In this document: one piece after another, positions 38,801 to 49,397 of the stretch | Layout: every line of letters starts with the position of its first letter | Position numbering within the stretch: position 1 is the stretch's first letter | NCBI GenBank assembly: GCA_951394405.1 | Contig: OX596336.1 | Coordinates: 62,001 to 126,000 of the forward strand | Length of the DNA stretch: 64,000 nucleotides | Direction: 5' to 3' | Origin: Coprinellus micaceus | Lineage: Eukaryota; Basidiomycota; Agaricomycetes; Agaricales; Psathyrellaceae | Position numbers and translations under genes: made by a program | The notes under the pieces: generated by a model | The model's database searches: none | Told to the model about the DNA's origin: nothing | What the model saw: only the letters and a program-made list of their open reading frames with translations

Positions 38801-39110
38801 GTGGTTCACAGAGGAGCCGCACTATGTGGTTGAGCCACGACTCGAGTATATCATGGGCTCTCTGTTGAGACGCATCGGGATTTCTCGTCTCTCTGCTCGA
38901 TAGCGTGAACGGCTCCTCCCCGTGTCCCAACCTACGTTGTCCTTTTGTACTCTCTCAACCTAAATTTCAAGCTCTTGGAATTTACTCGAAGCGCCAAGGA
39001 TATACCGTGGGTCGGACGTAAAGGAGCCAACTCAATACGTGGAAAGTCGAAGCGGGGATATTCCTCGTCTCATTTTTGAGGCACTTGGAGTTCCACGTCT
39101 CTTCTTTCAA
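35855..39110. repeat. Right arm of giant imperfect inverted repeat
   Basis: Reverse-oriented counterpart of 25.98-30.11 kb, collinear from the inner end (ATGCGATCACGGGTTTTGGC at 35.88 kb) to the outer end (39.10 kb). Its outer half consists of units bearing GGCTCCTC followed by (A/C)(T/C)GCTCTA(C/T)GG and CGTC(A/G)A(C/T)C, at about 37076, 37285, 37568 and 37768. Each unit is joined to a block reading GAGACGATAG. It is shorter than the left arm by about 0.9 kb. Confidence 0.8.
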
Positions 39111-40842
39111 CGTTATGTGGCTCCTTGGCCATCCCACCCCATTTTCCAGATATGACTTCCTACCTGCCGACACCATTCTGTTTTCTCATCGTTTTACCTC
39201 CATTTTCTCGTGGTTTTACCAGCCTAACCAAACCGCGTGGGGTCGTATCGGGGAAGCGAGAGCCACGGAAGATTAACGGCGCACAAGGTGGGGACTCGCG
39301 TGCCCTGTTTTGAGATGCGCGGGGGTCGTCCGTCTCGTGCTCCTAGCATTTCTTGGGCTCTTCCTGAACTCCGAGCGCCTGCGGTCAGCCGTCTGCCTAT
39401 CTAGCACTTCCTCGTGAATATGGATCTCGAAGGGTTGGGACATCATAAACACTTACCTATAAACCTGAACCTAGGGTGTGAAAAAACGGGCCGGGTACGG
39501 ATATACTGACATCCTATTTAGCGTGCTCATGCGTCCCTCGCTCCTTCCTTAGGCACATCCGTGGCTCCTTTCCGCCACCACGCCCGGTAGCGATGGACTT
39601 GTTGGTTCTAGTATACGGCAACGCGATAGTCTCCGGTCCTAACGGGAGAGCGGATGAGAGTTACCGACATGAGCCATCAACAGCCATGGGTCTCCGGAGT
39701 GAAGGTTATTCTCGAGTGTTCGTTCAAGACATTCGGAAAACCTTCATCTCTTCATACCTAGGTCGGAAGAGGCGCTTCGAACGTACCTTCCCTTCCGTTT
39801 TTCCTGTCGTTCGCCACCCCACCTATCTATAGTTCTAAACTGTGCCTCTGCTCTGGACTCTACTCTATTCTTCTCACAGGGTACACTTCGTTTTTGGCGA
39901 CAATGCGGTGCGCTCCGTTCCACCTCGATTGGACAAAGTACAGGACAGATCAGTATACGAGCCAACGAGAGAGCGACGAGTGGTCAACGAGGCGTGACAT
40001 TGTGACCTTTATTTGAAGGGGACAGGGATGCCCCGTTTCTATGTATAATGACTCCTCGGTTCTTTGAGGGTCGCCTGTCCCCGAGTTCGCGCGACACCGA
40101 ATCCGTCACAAATGCATCTGGGTTGCACTGCCCTGCTAGCTTAGCCAGTTTTGTTAGACAGCTCTTTCCTTCGCCGTTCGCATGACGACCCTCATCTCTG
40201 CTCGGTGACGAATGGGTAGTTTCCAAGGCTAGTGTACTTCGACTTCGCTTGGAATATGTCGAATCTACGGTGCTAGTCTAACTCGTCGACGAGATGTAGG
40301 GATTTCGAATCCCTATTTATGGCTCTGCGCTCGGGCTACGCTCTACGTTTCACAGTTGAAGAGGTGGTCTCTGGTCTACACTGCTTGTACTGATAGTTAC
40401 TCATCCTAACGACGTGCTTGCAATCCCAGGCGTCCGAGCTTCAAGATCAAAGCATCCATCGAGCGGGGGATCGCACGCCGTGCACCCACGTCCCTTTCCC
40501 TTCGAATCTCCTCCTCCGTACCTGGGTTATGTATCAGCTTCCTGTTTGTCGACTTGGCTCGCCCCTGCGGTCGGGCGTCGTACGAGTTAATCCACCCTTC
40601 TGCGCACCACTTGTCAGCATGATTTCTCCTAATTGAAAAGGGTGGAGCCAGTCTCTCATCTAATGCTCATAAAGACGGATTCACCGGGCGTGGCGATATG
40701 TGTTGGGCCTCCACGGACGGCCGTGACCCGTGCATGTGGTGGGGTGTCTCTCGAAGGCATAGGGAAGGGGAGGAAATGGAGATTTGGAGAGGATTGTACG
40801 ACCCGTCAGAAAGGCATATGCAGATTAATCGAAGTTTACGGC

Positions 40843-40887
40843 TGGAGGAGGGACGTCGTAAGACCGACTCACCACGTCCCTCCTCCA
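40843..40887. repeat. Perfect hairpin-forming inverted repeat
   Basis: TGGAGGAGGGACGT (40843-40856) and its exact reverse complement (40874-40887) enclose a 17-nt loop. Function unknown. Confidence 0.8.
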
Positions 40888-42094
40888 GACACAAACTTGA
40901 CTTCCGCAGTGCACGATTCGACGAGACTGGGTGAGTGGGGTATAGGCAGGTTTCATTGACCTGAACGTACCCAGGCATACATAGGGCGGGTGGCGATGGG
41001 TACTGGGGTGTAGGATGCTCGTGTGTTCTGCTTTGTGAGTGGATGAGGTATTTATACCCAGTCTGCGACAATGGTTTGTGTGTACGACTGTGCACGAGTT
41101 ATTTTTGCCTTGATCTAAAAATATATCTTGGCTCGAGGACAGGATAAGACCGACTACGCCTGGGCTCCTGCTCGGTTTAAAGTGATCCATTAATGTGCGC
41201 TGATTCGAGCTGTTTATGGGAGGAGTTGTTTGTTTCAGTGGGATTTGGCAGTACACGAACGTAGATGGCGTTTGAACCCGGCGCTTAGGGACTTGTTTCT
41301 GGAGAGAGGGGACCGTTAACGCTTGTTCACGGTGGCTAAGTTTAGCAGGATTTCGATAGGGTGAAGAGTATTTTGGGATGTGAGGACCCGTTGGGGAATT
41401 AATTCTGGGAGGCGCACTAAGTCATCACTGAAATAGAACGGGGTTTAGAAGGTGGTTTGTGCGTAGCTGCGCGTAGGTTGTCCGATGACCTTCGATAAAA
41501 ATAGCTTGTGGGCGCCGCAAGTGTGCTTGCGGCCTCACCGGCCAATGCAAGAGAAGAGGTACATTGGCTGCCTCGGTCGCTGACTACCCTTTGTTGTGAT
41601 TGGTTCGCTTGTCAGGTTTTTCACGACCAAAGTAGTCAATTTCTCATGGTATTCCCAACTCGTCGAATTCTTGGACGCTTGATTAAGGCACGCAAACTAA
41701 TGTATGGAAGCTCAGCAAGCTCATGCTCTATCGAACATCGAGTGACTAACCGCTATGCTGAGATGAGAGCTTTCAAAACCTGTCTCAGACCATCCTCTCC
41801 CTGTCTCTTCCCCCCAGAGCGAGGGATCCGCTCGGGACGGGATTCCCGAGATCCACTTGTACGTTGGGCCTTAGCTGAGAACAGCGCGATCTGGTTCGAG
41901 TAGAACTTTCGTTATGTCCCCAAGTGACTGCTTCCGGGGTTGCACTGAGGAGGACCGCTTCTTCGGGTGATGTATTGTAGAAAGCTCGGAAGAATTGTCT
42001 GGTTCGCTGCTCGGTGAATACTCTTGTGGAAGGGAAGTCGGGAAGCCAGAAGGCCGAGTCCAGGCACTTACGGCAAGCGATGTCTCCGTCAGAT

Positions 42095-42100
42095 TATAAT
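42095..42100 (+). promoter_or_regulatory. Candidate TATA element of SnoaL-like gene 2
   Basis: TATAAT, about 50 nt upstream of the start codon at 42151. Confidence 0.4.
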
Positions 42101-42150
42101 ACTGAGTGCAGTCTAATCGTCACCTCCGCCTTCCCCCCAGCCCACACGCC

Positions 42151-42721
42151 ATGCGCTTCTCGCCCATCTCTCCCGGCGTCGTTCTCGGTGCTCTGGTCTC
42201 AACAGGATGTGCGAAGAGATTGAAATGCACGACCGACTTTCGGGGTACACAGCTTGAGCTTCAAGTAGCGCAGCAAGATGCGTTTGTGAACTTTGCGGGA
42301 TTGTTCCTGGTACAGAGGGATATCCAGCAGGCGTTTGATCTCTACATCCCTGGGTGCGTTCAAATTATCTGGCAATTCCGTATTCATCGTTGGCGAAACT
42401 CAACCACCACTATCCTTCCGTGTTATCCTATACGTAACTTCATTCAGCGAGTACATCAACCACAACCCCTTCGCCAACTCTGGGCGCGAGAACGCACTCG
42501 CCTTCCTCCTCTCTGCGCTCGCCGATCCCACCCTTACTCTGAGCAATCTCGAGTGGTTCTCTGGTCAGGGGTACGGAGTTTTACACTACAAGATGGGATT
42601 GAATGGAACCTATAGTGCGGTGATGGACAAGTTTAGGTTTGAGGGGACGTGCATCGTTGAGCATTGGGATACGGTGCAGGGTATTACGGGGAAGGAGAGC
42701 AATCCGATAGCGTACTTCTAG
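42151..42721 (+). CDS. SnoaL-like (NTF2-fold) secreted protein, copy 2
   Basis: Exons 42151-42353 and 42448-42721, 158 aa. N-terminus MRFSPISPGVVLGALVSTGC is a probable, somewhat weak signal peptide. The body parallels copy 1 almost residue by residue: CTTDFRGTQ, QQDAFVNFAGLFLVQRD, YINHNPFANSGRENAL, WFSGQGYGVLHYKMG, VMDKFRFEGTCIVEHWD and the ending NPIAYF. The phase-2 intron before EYINH is in the same place as in copy 1 and the second exon is the same 274 nt. Function is inferred only from the SnoaL/NTF2 fold; the motifs forming the pocket (YINH, EHWD) are intact. It lies about 21 kb from copy 1 and in the opposite orientation, so this is a dispersed duplication, not a tandem one. Confidence 0.88.
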
Positions 42722-42861
42722 CCATGGGACGCGCAAAAGGGCCTTCATAGTTGTATAAAAGGTGTACGTGGTGCTCTATGAGACATTTATCGTAATTAAA
42801 TATTATTTCCTAAGTTCAATGGAGCCTGAATAGCCGAGGAGTGACTAGCACCCAGAGCCGC

Positions 42862-42931
42862 ATTTCTGCCCATCGAGGCGAACGCGTCGGCTCACCCAAT
42901 AGCCAGATTTCTGCCCGTCGAGGCGAACGCG
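42862..42931. repeat. Two direct copies of a 25-bp motif
   Basis: ATTTCTGCCC(A/G)TCGAGGCGAACGCG occurs at 42862-42886 and 42907-42931 with one difference. A shortened echo (GCCCATCGAGGCG) lies at 43141. Downstream of the SnoaL-like gene. Confidence 0.8.
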
Positions 42932-43240
42932 ACTAGCCGCACGTGCTACGCACGCCCCACTGATATCATCCCCCTCCTCAGGTAAGCTGAGACTCACCTC
43001 TCTCTTCCTCGAACAGTCACGACGAGGCGGTTTCCGCGCTACCCGCCCACCGCTTCCCTTTCCATAATTTCACAATCATCTGCACAATTTGTATTTGTCT
43101 ACATACCTCGTGTACAAATAGATGTCTCCGAGGATGAGCTGCCCATCGAGGCGCCCATCCATCGCCTGCTATCACTCCCGGCACTCATCTCTCTCATTCG
43201 AGGCTCCATTGGAGCGTAACACTGAATGCTATCCGCCCCA

Positions 43241-43254
43241 ATTTAAGCGCTGGG
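43241..43254 (-). promoter_or_regulatory. Degenerate copy of the BTB-family upstream element
   Basis: On the minus strand CCCAGCGCTTAAAT retains the GCGCTTAA core of the element seen near-perfectly upstream of five BTB paralogues. It is the weakest match and sits farthest from its gene, 288 nt before the BTB1 start. Confidence 0.3.
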
Positions 43255-43541
43255 TGTCTGTCGGCGTCTGCCCCTATCTTGTCGGAATCAGTACGTTGAG
43301 ATTAGATTAGATTGGGGCTAGCCAATCGGGCTTTGATCGCATTCCAGAATCCGAGACCCGAACCTTGTTCCCGTTGCCACGCAATGTAAATCACAGACTC
43401 GGGTGCTCACCCCCTCCTTCTCCTCGACTCTCATCTCCGGAGGTAGGGTAAGCGCCCTTCGTCCATTAGGGCCAGCAAGTCAGCCGGCACTGGGATCCCC
43501 GCAATCGCGTTTGAAGGGAGCTATCGTTACCCACTCTAGTC

Positions 43542-44569
43542 ATGGCTGAGGATGCTGTTTGCCCAGGTACGCTCTCCGTTGCGCTTTCCCGTTCGTGCGC
43601 AGATAAAGCGACATTTCTAGTGACAAACTGCGAGCTCCCCGTCGATATCGTGCTCAAGTCGTCGGATGGATGTCTCGTTGGCGCTCACCACGATAACCTA
43701 GCCCATTTCAGCGAGGCCTTCCCCACTCCTGGGTCCGTGAAGACTACGGGGACCCCGGTTGACTTGCCAGAGGACGGAGAAACGCTGAAGCTCCTCATGC
43801 AGTTCATGCATCACCACCGATTACCAAACCTAGCCGATCACAGTGGTAACCTTTTCAAGAAGCCCACCCAGCTGATCGCTCTGGCAGAAGCGGCGGAGAA
43901 GTATTTGGTCTATTCGGCAATGGGCATGTGTAACATTCGGATTGCGTGAGCGTTGTTGCACTACCTACCGTCTCAAAGGTGTTTCATTGGCTAACACATT
44001 TATAGATCCGCGGCTCGAAACCATCCTCTCGAGTGCTTCGCTTACGCTGTCAAGTTCGACTACCTCGACATCGCGGACGAAGCAGCTCCGTCCACACTGA
44101 CTAGCGACGCAGAGGAGGTCATGCGAGTACTTGGACCGTCGAATAGTGGTGCAATCCTCGCCTGGGTAAGTTCCCTGTCGAAGGTTTGGCTGCCCCCGAC
44201 GAAAATTTTTGACCACTTCGTCCCCAGGTCCGATATAGGGAGAAGTACCTCAAGGTCGCCGAAGAAACGATTAAAAATCCGAGCCAGGCCCGTTACAGGG
44301 GTCACCGTTGCGAAGACCCTACTGGCCACTGGGTTCGGTTCTCCAAGGCCGTTCTAGGAGAACTTCCCCAGTCCCCCCTGGATTTAATAAGCAGATTGAA
44401 CCGCGGGGTCATGCACTGCTCTTTGCATTATGTTGTCCAGCGGCATATTCACATCCTCGACAGCTGCCCGAGGGGAGTGTGCAAGGAAGCCGCGCAGGCT
44501 TGGGTCGACCAGTGTACAGAGCAACTGAGGAGTATTGGGGAGTTTACTACTTTCTTAAACGACGAGTAA
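43542..44569 (+). CDS. BTB/POZ protein 1
   Basis: Exons 43542-43566, 43621-43945, 44006-44165 and 44228-44569, 283 aa. Exon 1 (MAEDAVCP plus one base) joins across a phase-1 intron (GTACGC...CTAG) to VTNCELPVDIVLKSSDG, the start of the BTB fold. It continues GAHHDNL-x-HFSEAFP, LKLLMQFMHHHRLPNL and LAEAAEKYLVYSAM. Exon 3 (ECFAYAVKFDYLDIADEAAP ... AILAW) and exon 4 (VRYREKYL ...) form the helical C-terminal part shared with the paralogues. BTB folds mediate homo- and heterodimerisation and often link to cullin-3; this short agaricomycete family has no assigned role. The read-through of intron 1 is also open, but the splice position is shared by all six complete paralogues, so I prefer the spliced form. 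The C-terminal Cys residues are less regular here than in BTB3-7. Confidence 0.85.
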
Positions 44570-44979
44570 CGTTATCTATATCATATATGCGGCTTATGTA
44601 CTTTCAGTTTACCCATTATGAATATATGTACGACATTTCAGTAGCTTTCGGCGTCCCCCAGACGGCGGACGGAACGCCCTATTGGCGCCGCCGAATTACC
44701 TCGTGGCGAATTATGATGTATCCGGAGCAACCCTCTTGACTCGAACCCTCATCTCGCTTGACTTTTGACTGGCCTACCCTGTGACACTTCAGCATGCCTT
44801 CGACAAGGCGTACCCAAGCCCAGAGGCCACCGCGTACTGACGAAATCATGGAGGTCCGTGTAGGCTCAGACACATCAGTGACCGAACGCAGCTCATCGTC
44901 CGAGTCGTAGCTTATCTCCAAGGCTATTGACTCTAAAGCGGGTGGTGCTTGGGAGCACCTTGAAAGCAAGCTCACGCCG

Positions 44980-46971
44980 ATGAAATGCACCCCTGCGGTC
45001 TTTGAAGATATTCTCAAACGCTTGGATACAAGCCTCATCCCCAGCACCTTCGACTCGGTTGAGCGGTGGGATCTAAAACACCCTGACCACAATCGCATCG
45101 AACGAGGATCCACGGCCCTTCGTCTACTCGGGGGGATATTCGCACGACGACTTTACGAAAATCCGTCGAAAGACGCGATTGTCGCTCTGATCGTAGAGCG
45201 TCTAGATGATATCTGCAGATGGACGAAGTGTTGCTTCGATTGGATTGATAGAGTCACCGAAGGGATCGAGGCTACCGATGGGGGGAGCACCTTCAGAGGC
45301 AACCTCATCATCCATTGCTGGACCTTAAGGCATCTCTGGGACGTCGACAATCTAATCTCACAGTGCCTACTATCCATGCCGATATTCCTCAACATCATAT
45401 TCCAGTATTGGGTGCCGGGGGTCCACGGAGACGTCATCATGGAGGCCGATCCTGGACGTGAGTGCCCCATCCTTGGGATCATGATAGTAGTGGGCGATCA
45501 CGAGAAAGGTCGAGAACTGCTTATCCACGGGGCTCTTGGGCGGGGTTCGGCATTTGTTAACCTGGTCGTGCTGGGGTTCATCGGACGAGCCAGGAAGATC
45601 GCTACAAGCGCAAGCGTACCCGGGAGGGCGTTGGTACGCTTCAACAATCTCATCGCATCATCGCAGCAATTTGCTTTCTGCGCCGCGTCACCCGCCACTC
45701 TCCAGCTCGCCTTCACTAAATCCGGCTATCTCACCGAGTGTAGTCTTGCATTGAACGCGATATCCCTCGCCGTCGCCAAGCTCAACAACGTGGGCGTCGA
45801 CTGTGTGGAATCGCTACTCCGAGTTACCCATTCATTCTTGCACTACCTCGTCCTATCTCCATCCCAATCCGTGCGTAATTGCAGAGATGTAGTAACGGGG
45901 GGTGCGCTGGAGCATCTGGCCCGAACCATGACAATCCTATCGTCTTACAGCGATGTGACAGTGGCAGTGGAGTCCGGAATATCATCAATCGGGATACTAG
46001 GGCGTCATATACCTTACCCTTCCGTTCTCGACCGTCTGCGTGACACCGTGACACCAGAAGAGTGGACGGAAGGCACGCTCCAAAATCGCGAGGTTGCACC
46101 TACGTGGAGATCTTTCATTAAAGGTCTCCGAGTCGTTCGGTCAGTGCATGAGTCTGCCAGGCAAGCCCACCCCAAACCATTCTGTGATAACGCCTCAGTA
46201 AGTGGAAGTGGTTCTTGCGTATGGTACCTCATTGACAGCATTAATAGTGCGACGCACGAGCTCGCGGAAAGCAGATACCCAAACAGTGTGGGGGCTGCAA
46301 GTCCGTGGCATACTGCTCGTTGGGCTGCCAAGTTCAAGACTGGGAGGAACGACATCGACGGGAGTGCACACAAGAGAAGAACTTCAGGTCTTGTAGGTCC
46401 AGGGGTCTCAATCCTTGCAAGTGCGTACACCTGATGCGGACCCTCAAATTTAGATCGAAGTGTCGAAATGGAGAGGTATAGTCACACCGACAGGAACTTC
46501 CATGCTAGCTTGCTCGCCAAGCTGTACCAGACCCGGTCCTCCGTCATCAAGCGCGATAGTGCCAGGTTCTATCCGGGGCTCCAACCGCACCAAATCATGC
46601 CCATTTTTGCCGTGGTACCTCTAAACATCGAGCAGGCGATTTTGAAGCCGCTCGTTCCTGTTACGGAGGGGCCCTATGCACCCCCTTATCCTCAACTTGC
46701 GGAGGGATGGTGGGGACAGACGGAAGGGGTGAGCCTTGGACAGACCTGGCTGAGACCGAGGATGTCCCAACTCGTCGAGGGTTACCGCGATGGGAAGGCT
46801 GGGGGCGCAGATATTCGTATGGTCGAGGGAGTATTTCAGTTGGGACCGAAGTATTTGGTGTGTCTGACTGTGAGACTGGAGCGTCTGGAATTGGGAGGGT
46901 ATGAGCCCACATATTGTGTATCGAGATTTGCGGACGTACTACCAGGGGCGGGTATTCGGTCCTATCCCTGA
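44980..46971 (+). CDS. MYND-type zinc-finger protein
   Basis: Exons 44980-46197, 46248-46420 and 46461-46971, 633 aa. The first 400 residues are helical and without named motifs, as in many agaricomycete MYND proteins. The finger is assembled only after splicing: C402-x4-C407, C420-x2-C423, C429-x3-C433, H442-x3-C446 (CDNASC, KQCGGCKSVAYCSLGC, DWEERHRREC). The last exon continues with a conserved-looking tail (FHASLLAKLY, MPIFAVVPLN). MYND fingers bind proline-rich partners; the target is unknown. Upstream, the same frame runs from an ATG at 44793 (MPSTRRTQAQRPPRTDEIME) but meets a TAG at 44908-44910, so 44980 is the first usable start. Intron 2 is only 40 nt; its acceptor was chosen to keep the frame and is the least certain junction. 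Confidence 0.82.
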
Positions 46972-47511
46972 CGTAGCAAACATCTGGCGTAATGGCGACC
47001 AAGTTCGAGCCCTCGCCAACTGATGAATTTACCCACTTTCTATCTGCCTCTTCCCCGTGCGAGTGTCGTTGGGCTCGGGGCTGAAGGGGATTTCAATCGC
47101 CGGCGCGTATGAAGCGCGCTTCTTCTTCGCCGACGTCGTCTGTTCATCCATCAAGCCCCCGCGTGGGCCATGAAGGACAGCGTAGTCTCTTCGTCCTCAG
47201 CTAAAAACCGACCGGTAAACGACCAGGAACACCTTCGTGCCAACCATTCTTCGTACGCCATCCTCCGGCTCCAGACGTCTCTGGGTTCGTGAGCATGCAT
47301 TCCACAGCAGCGGGCACTCAATCACCGAGTCCAGGACTGTCGCCGTAGGGCCCTAAATTACTTATCTATCCCCCTTATATTCCATCCCGATTCCCTTGAA
47401 CGGTTACGTTTTGGCTCTCGCCGGGCTCGTTCAATTGATAATCATGTTTCCGTTCATAGTCCGTCCAAAAAGCGCTTCCCCCTCCGTCCAACCGGCCAAA
47501 GTCCGCAATAT

Positions 47512-47530
47512 GGGCGCTTAACGTGACGGT
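47512..47530 (+). promoter_or_regulatory. BTB-family upstream element (BTB2)
   Basis: GGGCGCTTAACGTGACGGT, 141 nt upstream of the BTB2 start codon, preceded by TAT. Confidence 0.65.
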
Positions 47531-47670
47531 GTGACGTATAAGGTGGGTCAAACACGAGGCATCCAGGGTATGCGAGCAACATCTGTCCCCTGCTTCTGAC
47601 CACCATCTAGTCCTAAAATCCCGCCCATAGAATCGCAGATTACAGGCACGAGAGGACCAAGAAGACAAGC

Positions 47671-48771
47671 ATGGAGAAAGCCAAGTGCCCAGGTAACATT
47701 GTGCTTGATGAGGCTTCCCCTATTTCGCGGCGACCTCACCCCCTTCCTAGTGACAGATTGTCGCATACGGGTCGACCTCGTCCTCCGATCCTCCGATCAA
47801 GTCCTCATCGGCGCTCACAGGGCAAACCTGGACCAGTACAGCGGCGGCTTCCCCCCAGCCGGCGCTGTATCCGCTGGCTACGAATTCGCCGATCTCACGG
47901 AAGACAGCGCGACGATCAAGCACCTCATGCAGTTCATGCACAAACAGCACTACCCCGAGGTTCACCGGATTCCCGCTGGAGAACTCTTCAACCTGGCGGA
48001 GGCAGCAGAGAAGTACGACGTCCATTCGGCAGTGGCTGTTTGCAGGACCTTTATTTTGTGAGTTGGTCGATCGATGACAGCCGCATCTCTGTCCCGTTTT
48101 CAAAGCCTCGATTCAGACTTCTGACTTGGCGTGATGATCTAGAACCGCCTTTTCTAAGGCCCCTTTGCCAGGGTACGCGTTCCACGAGCCGTTGCAGGCC
48201 CTTGCATACGCGATCAAACATCACTATCAGGATATTGCGGACGCCGTTGCTCCCTTCACCTTGACCAGCGGTATGACGCAGATGAAGGAGGCCCTCAACG
48301 ACGACAGAGCGCTCTTTGCATGGGTGCGCTGATACATTTCACCTTTTTGCGGAGGCACGAGGTCCTGAACACTACCTTCAGCTTCAGTACAAGATGAAAT
48401 ACGTGGAGGAAATGTCCGCCTTTCTTGGAGGAGACCATCCCACAGCTATCGCGATGCAAGGTGCCAATATTGGGAGCAGGGGTTGCGGTGGGCACGCTGC
48501 CTACTCCCTCAACGTCCGGTCCATATTCTGCTGGAAGTTTCTCGATAACAGGATCACTTCGGACCCGTCTGAGACCATCTCAGAGTGCTTCGACACGAGG
48601 ATACCGGACTGCATGTCCAAGAAGAGGGGTATCTCTTGCATCTGTGAACGTCAGGATCGCCTTGAAGACTGCGAGATACCGATTATCGAGAGTGTGAGGT
48701 ATGAGAGGCAGGCGGCCTTGGGGATACTCGAAACGTTGCCTGTATTCACGACTTATCTTTATAAATCGTAG
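47671..48771 (+). CDS. BTB/POZ protein 2
   Basis: Exons 47671-47692, 47751-48057, 48143-48323 and 48382-48771, 299 aa. The 22-nt first exon (MEKAKCP) splices in phase 1 to VTDCRIRVDLVLRSSDQVLI. BTB landmarks are GAHRANLDQYSGGFP, IKHLMQFMHKQHYP and LAEAAEKYDVHSA. Exon 3 begins further upstream than in the paralogues (acceptor CTAG at 48141-48142), which is the only acceptor I found that keeps the frame into YAFHEPLQALAYAIKHHYQD. It ends, as in every member, at an Ala-Trp followed by the intron. Exon 4 opens LQYKMKYVEEM and closes with IIESVRY-x6-GILETLPVFTTYL, the family ending. Its C-terminal Cys cluster is GISCICERQDRLEDC. Confidence 0.85.
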
Positions 48772-49263
48772 CACCCCTTTCTGCGCGTCGCAGATCACGA
48801 ATGGGTGACACCCGTCATGAAGGATCCTTGTAATGCGGAGCGGTTATGCATCAGAGCAAAGCCCTAGGTGATAGCACACCGGCCTCTGAAGTGTTTAATT
48901 CGTAATATCAGAGAGGGTACACGATACGCAAGTGGCTGGAAAGCACTGCCGGGCACTCTGTAACCATGTACCCTCTCGGAACGCCAACTCCCTCCGATCT
49001 CCTTTCAATTTGTTCCTTTCTCCACCCCGCTTGCCTTCTCCTCGCCGTACAATCAGCCTCCGATATCCGCCCCTCTTCATATCCCTCTCCTCTATGGATA
49101 ATGGCGGGCCGTTTGGGGCTTTAAATGCGCAACAAATCACCCGATTCGTGCAACAACGTTTCTGGGCAAACCATGACAGCGCAGGGTACGGGAGGTAATT
49201 GTGATTCGCAGCAACCGACGCAATTCCCCAGCCGGTGTCTGGGGTCTTGCCGTAGCAACATCA

Positions 49264-49283
49264 CGCCGTCACATTAAGCGCCC
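49264..49283 (-). promoter_or_regulatory. BTB-family upstream element (BTB3), inverted
   Basis: GGGCGCTTAATGTGACGGCG read on the minus strand, 115 nt upstream of the plus-strand BTB3 start. Orientation is opposite to the gene. Confidence 0.65.
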
Positions 49284-49397
49284 ATCTATAGGGGTTTGGT
49301 CGGCGGCACGAGGTGAGGCATGAGATAGCATCACGCCACTGCTCCTTATCTACAGTGCGCAACACCATTATATCCTCACTCGTACCCTTCACTTTCT

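Larger units (their letters stand above)
39111..42150. other. No supportable gene
   Basis: Frames such as 40633-40959 (+), 40667-41095 (-) and 41508-41903 (+) overlap one another and contain no recognised domain. A perfect 14-bp inverted repeat lies at 40843-40887. The last 60 nt hold the TATA element of the SnoaL-like gene that follows. Confidence 0.4.

Noticed and set aside
43567..43620. Reading BTB1 exon 1 straight into exon 2 without an intron
   Set aside because: The frame is open, but every complete paralogue has an intron at this point with matching TGCCCAG donor context, so splicing is more likely.
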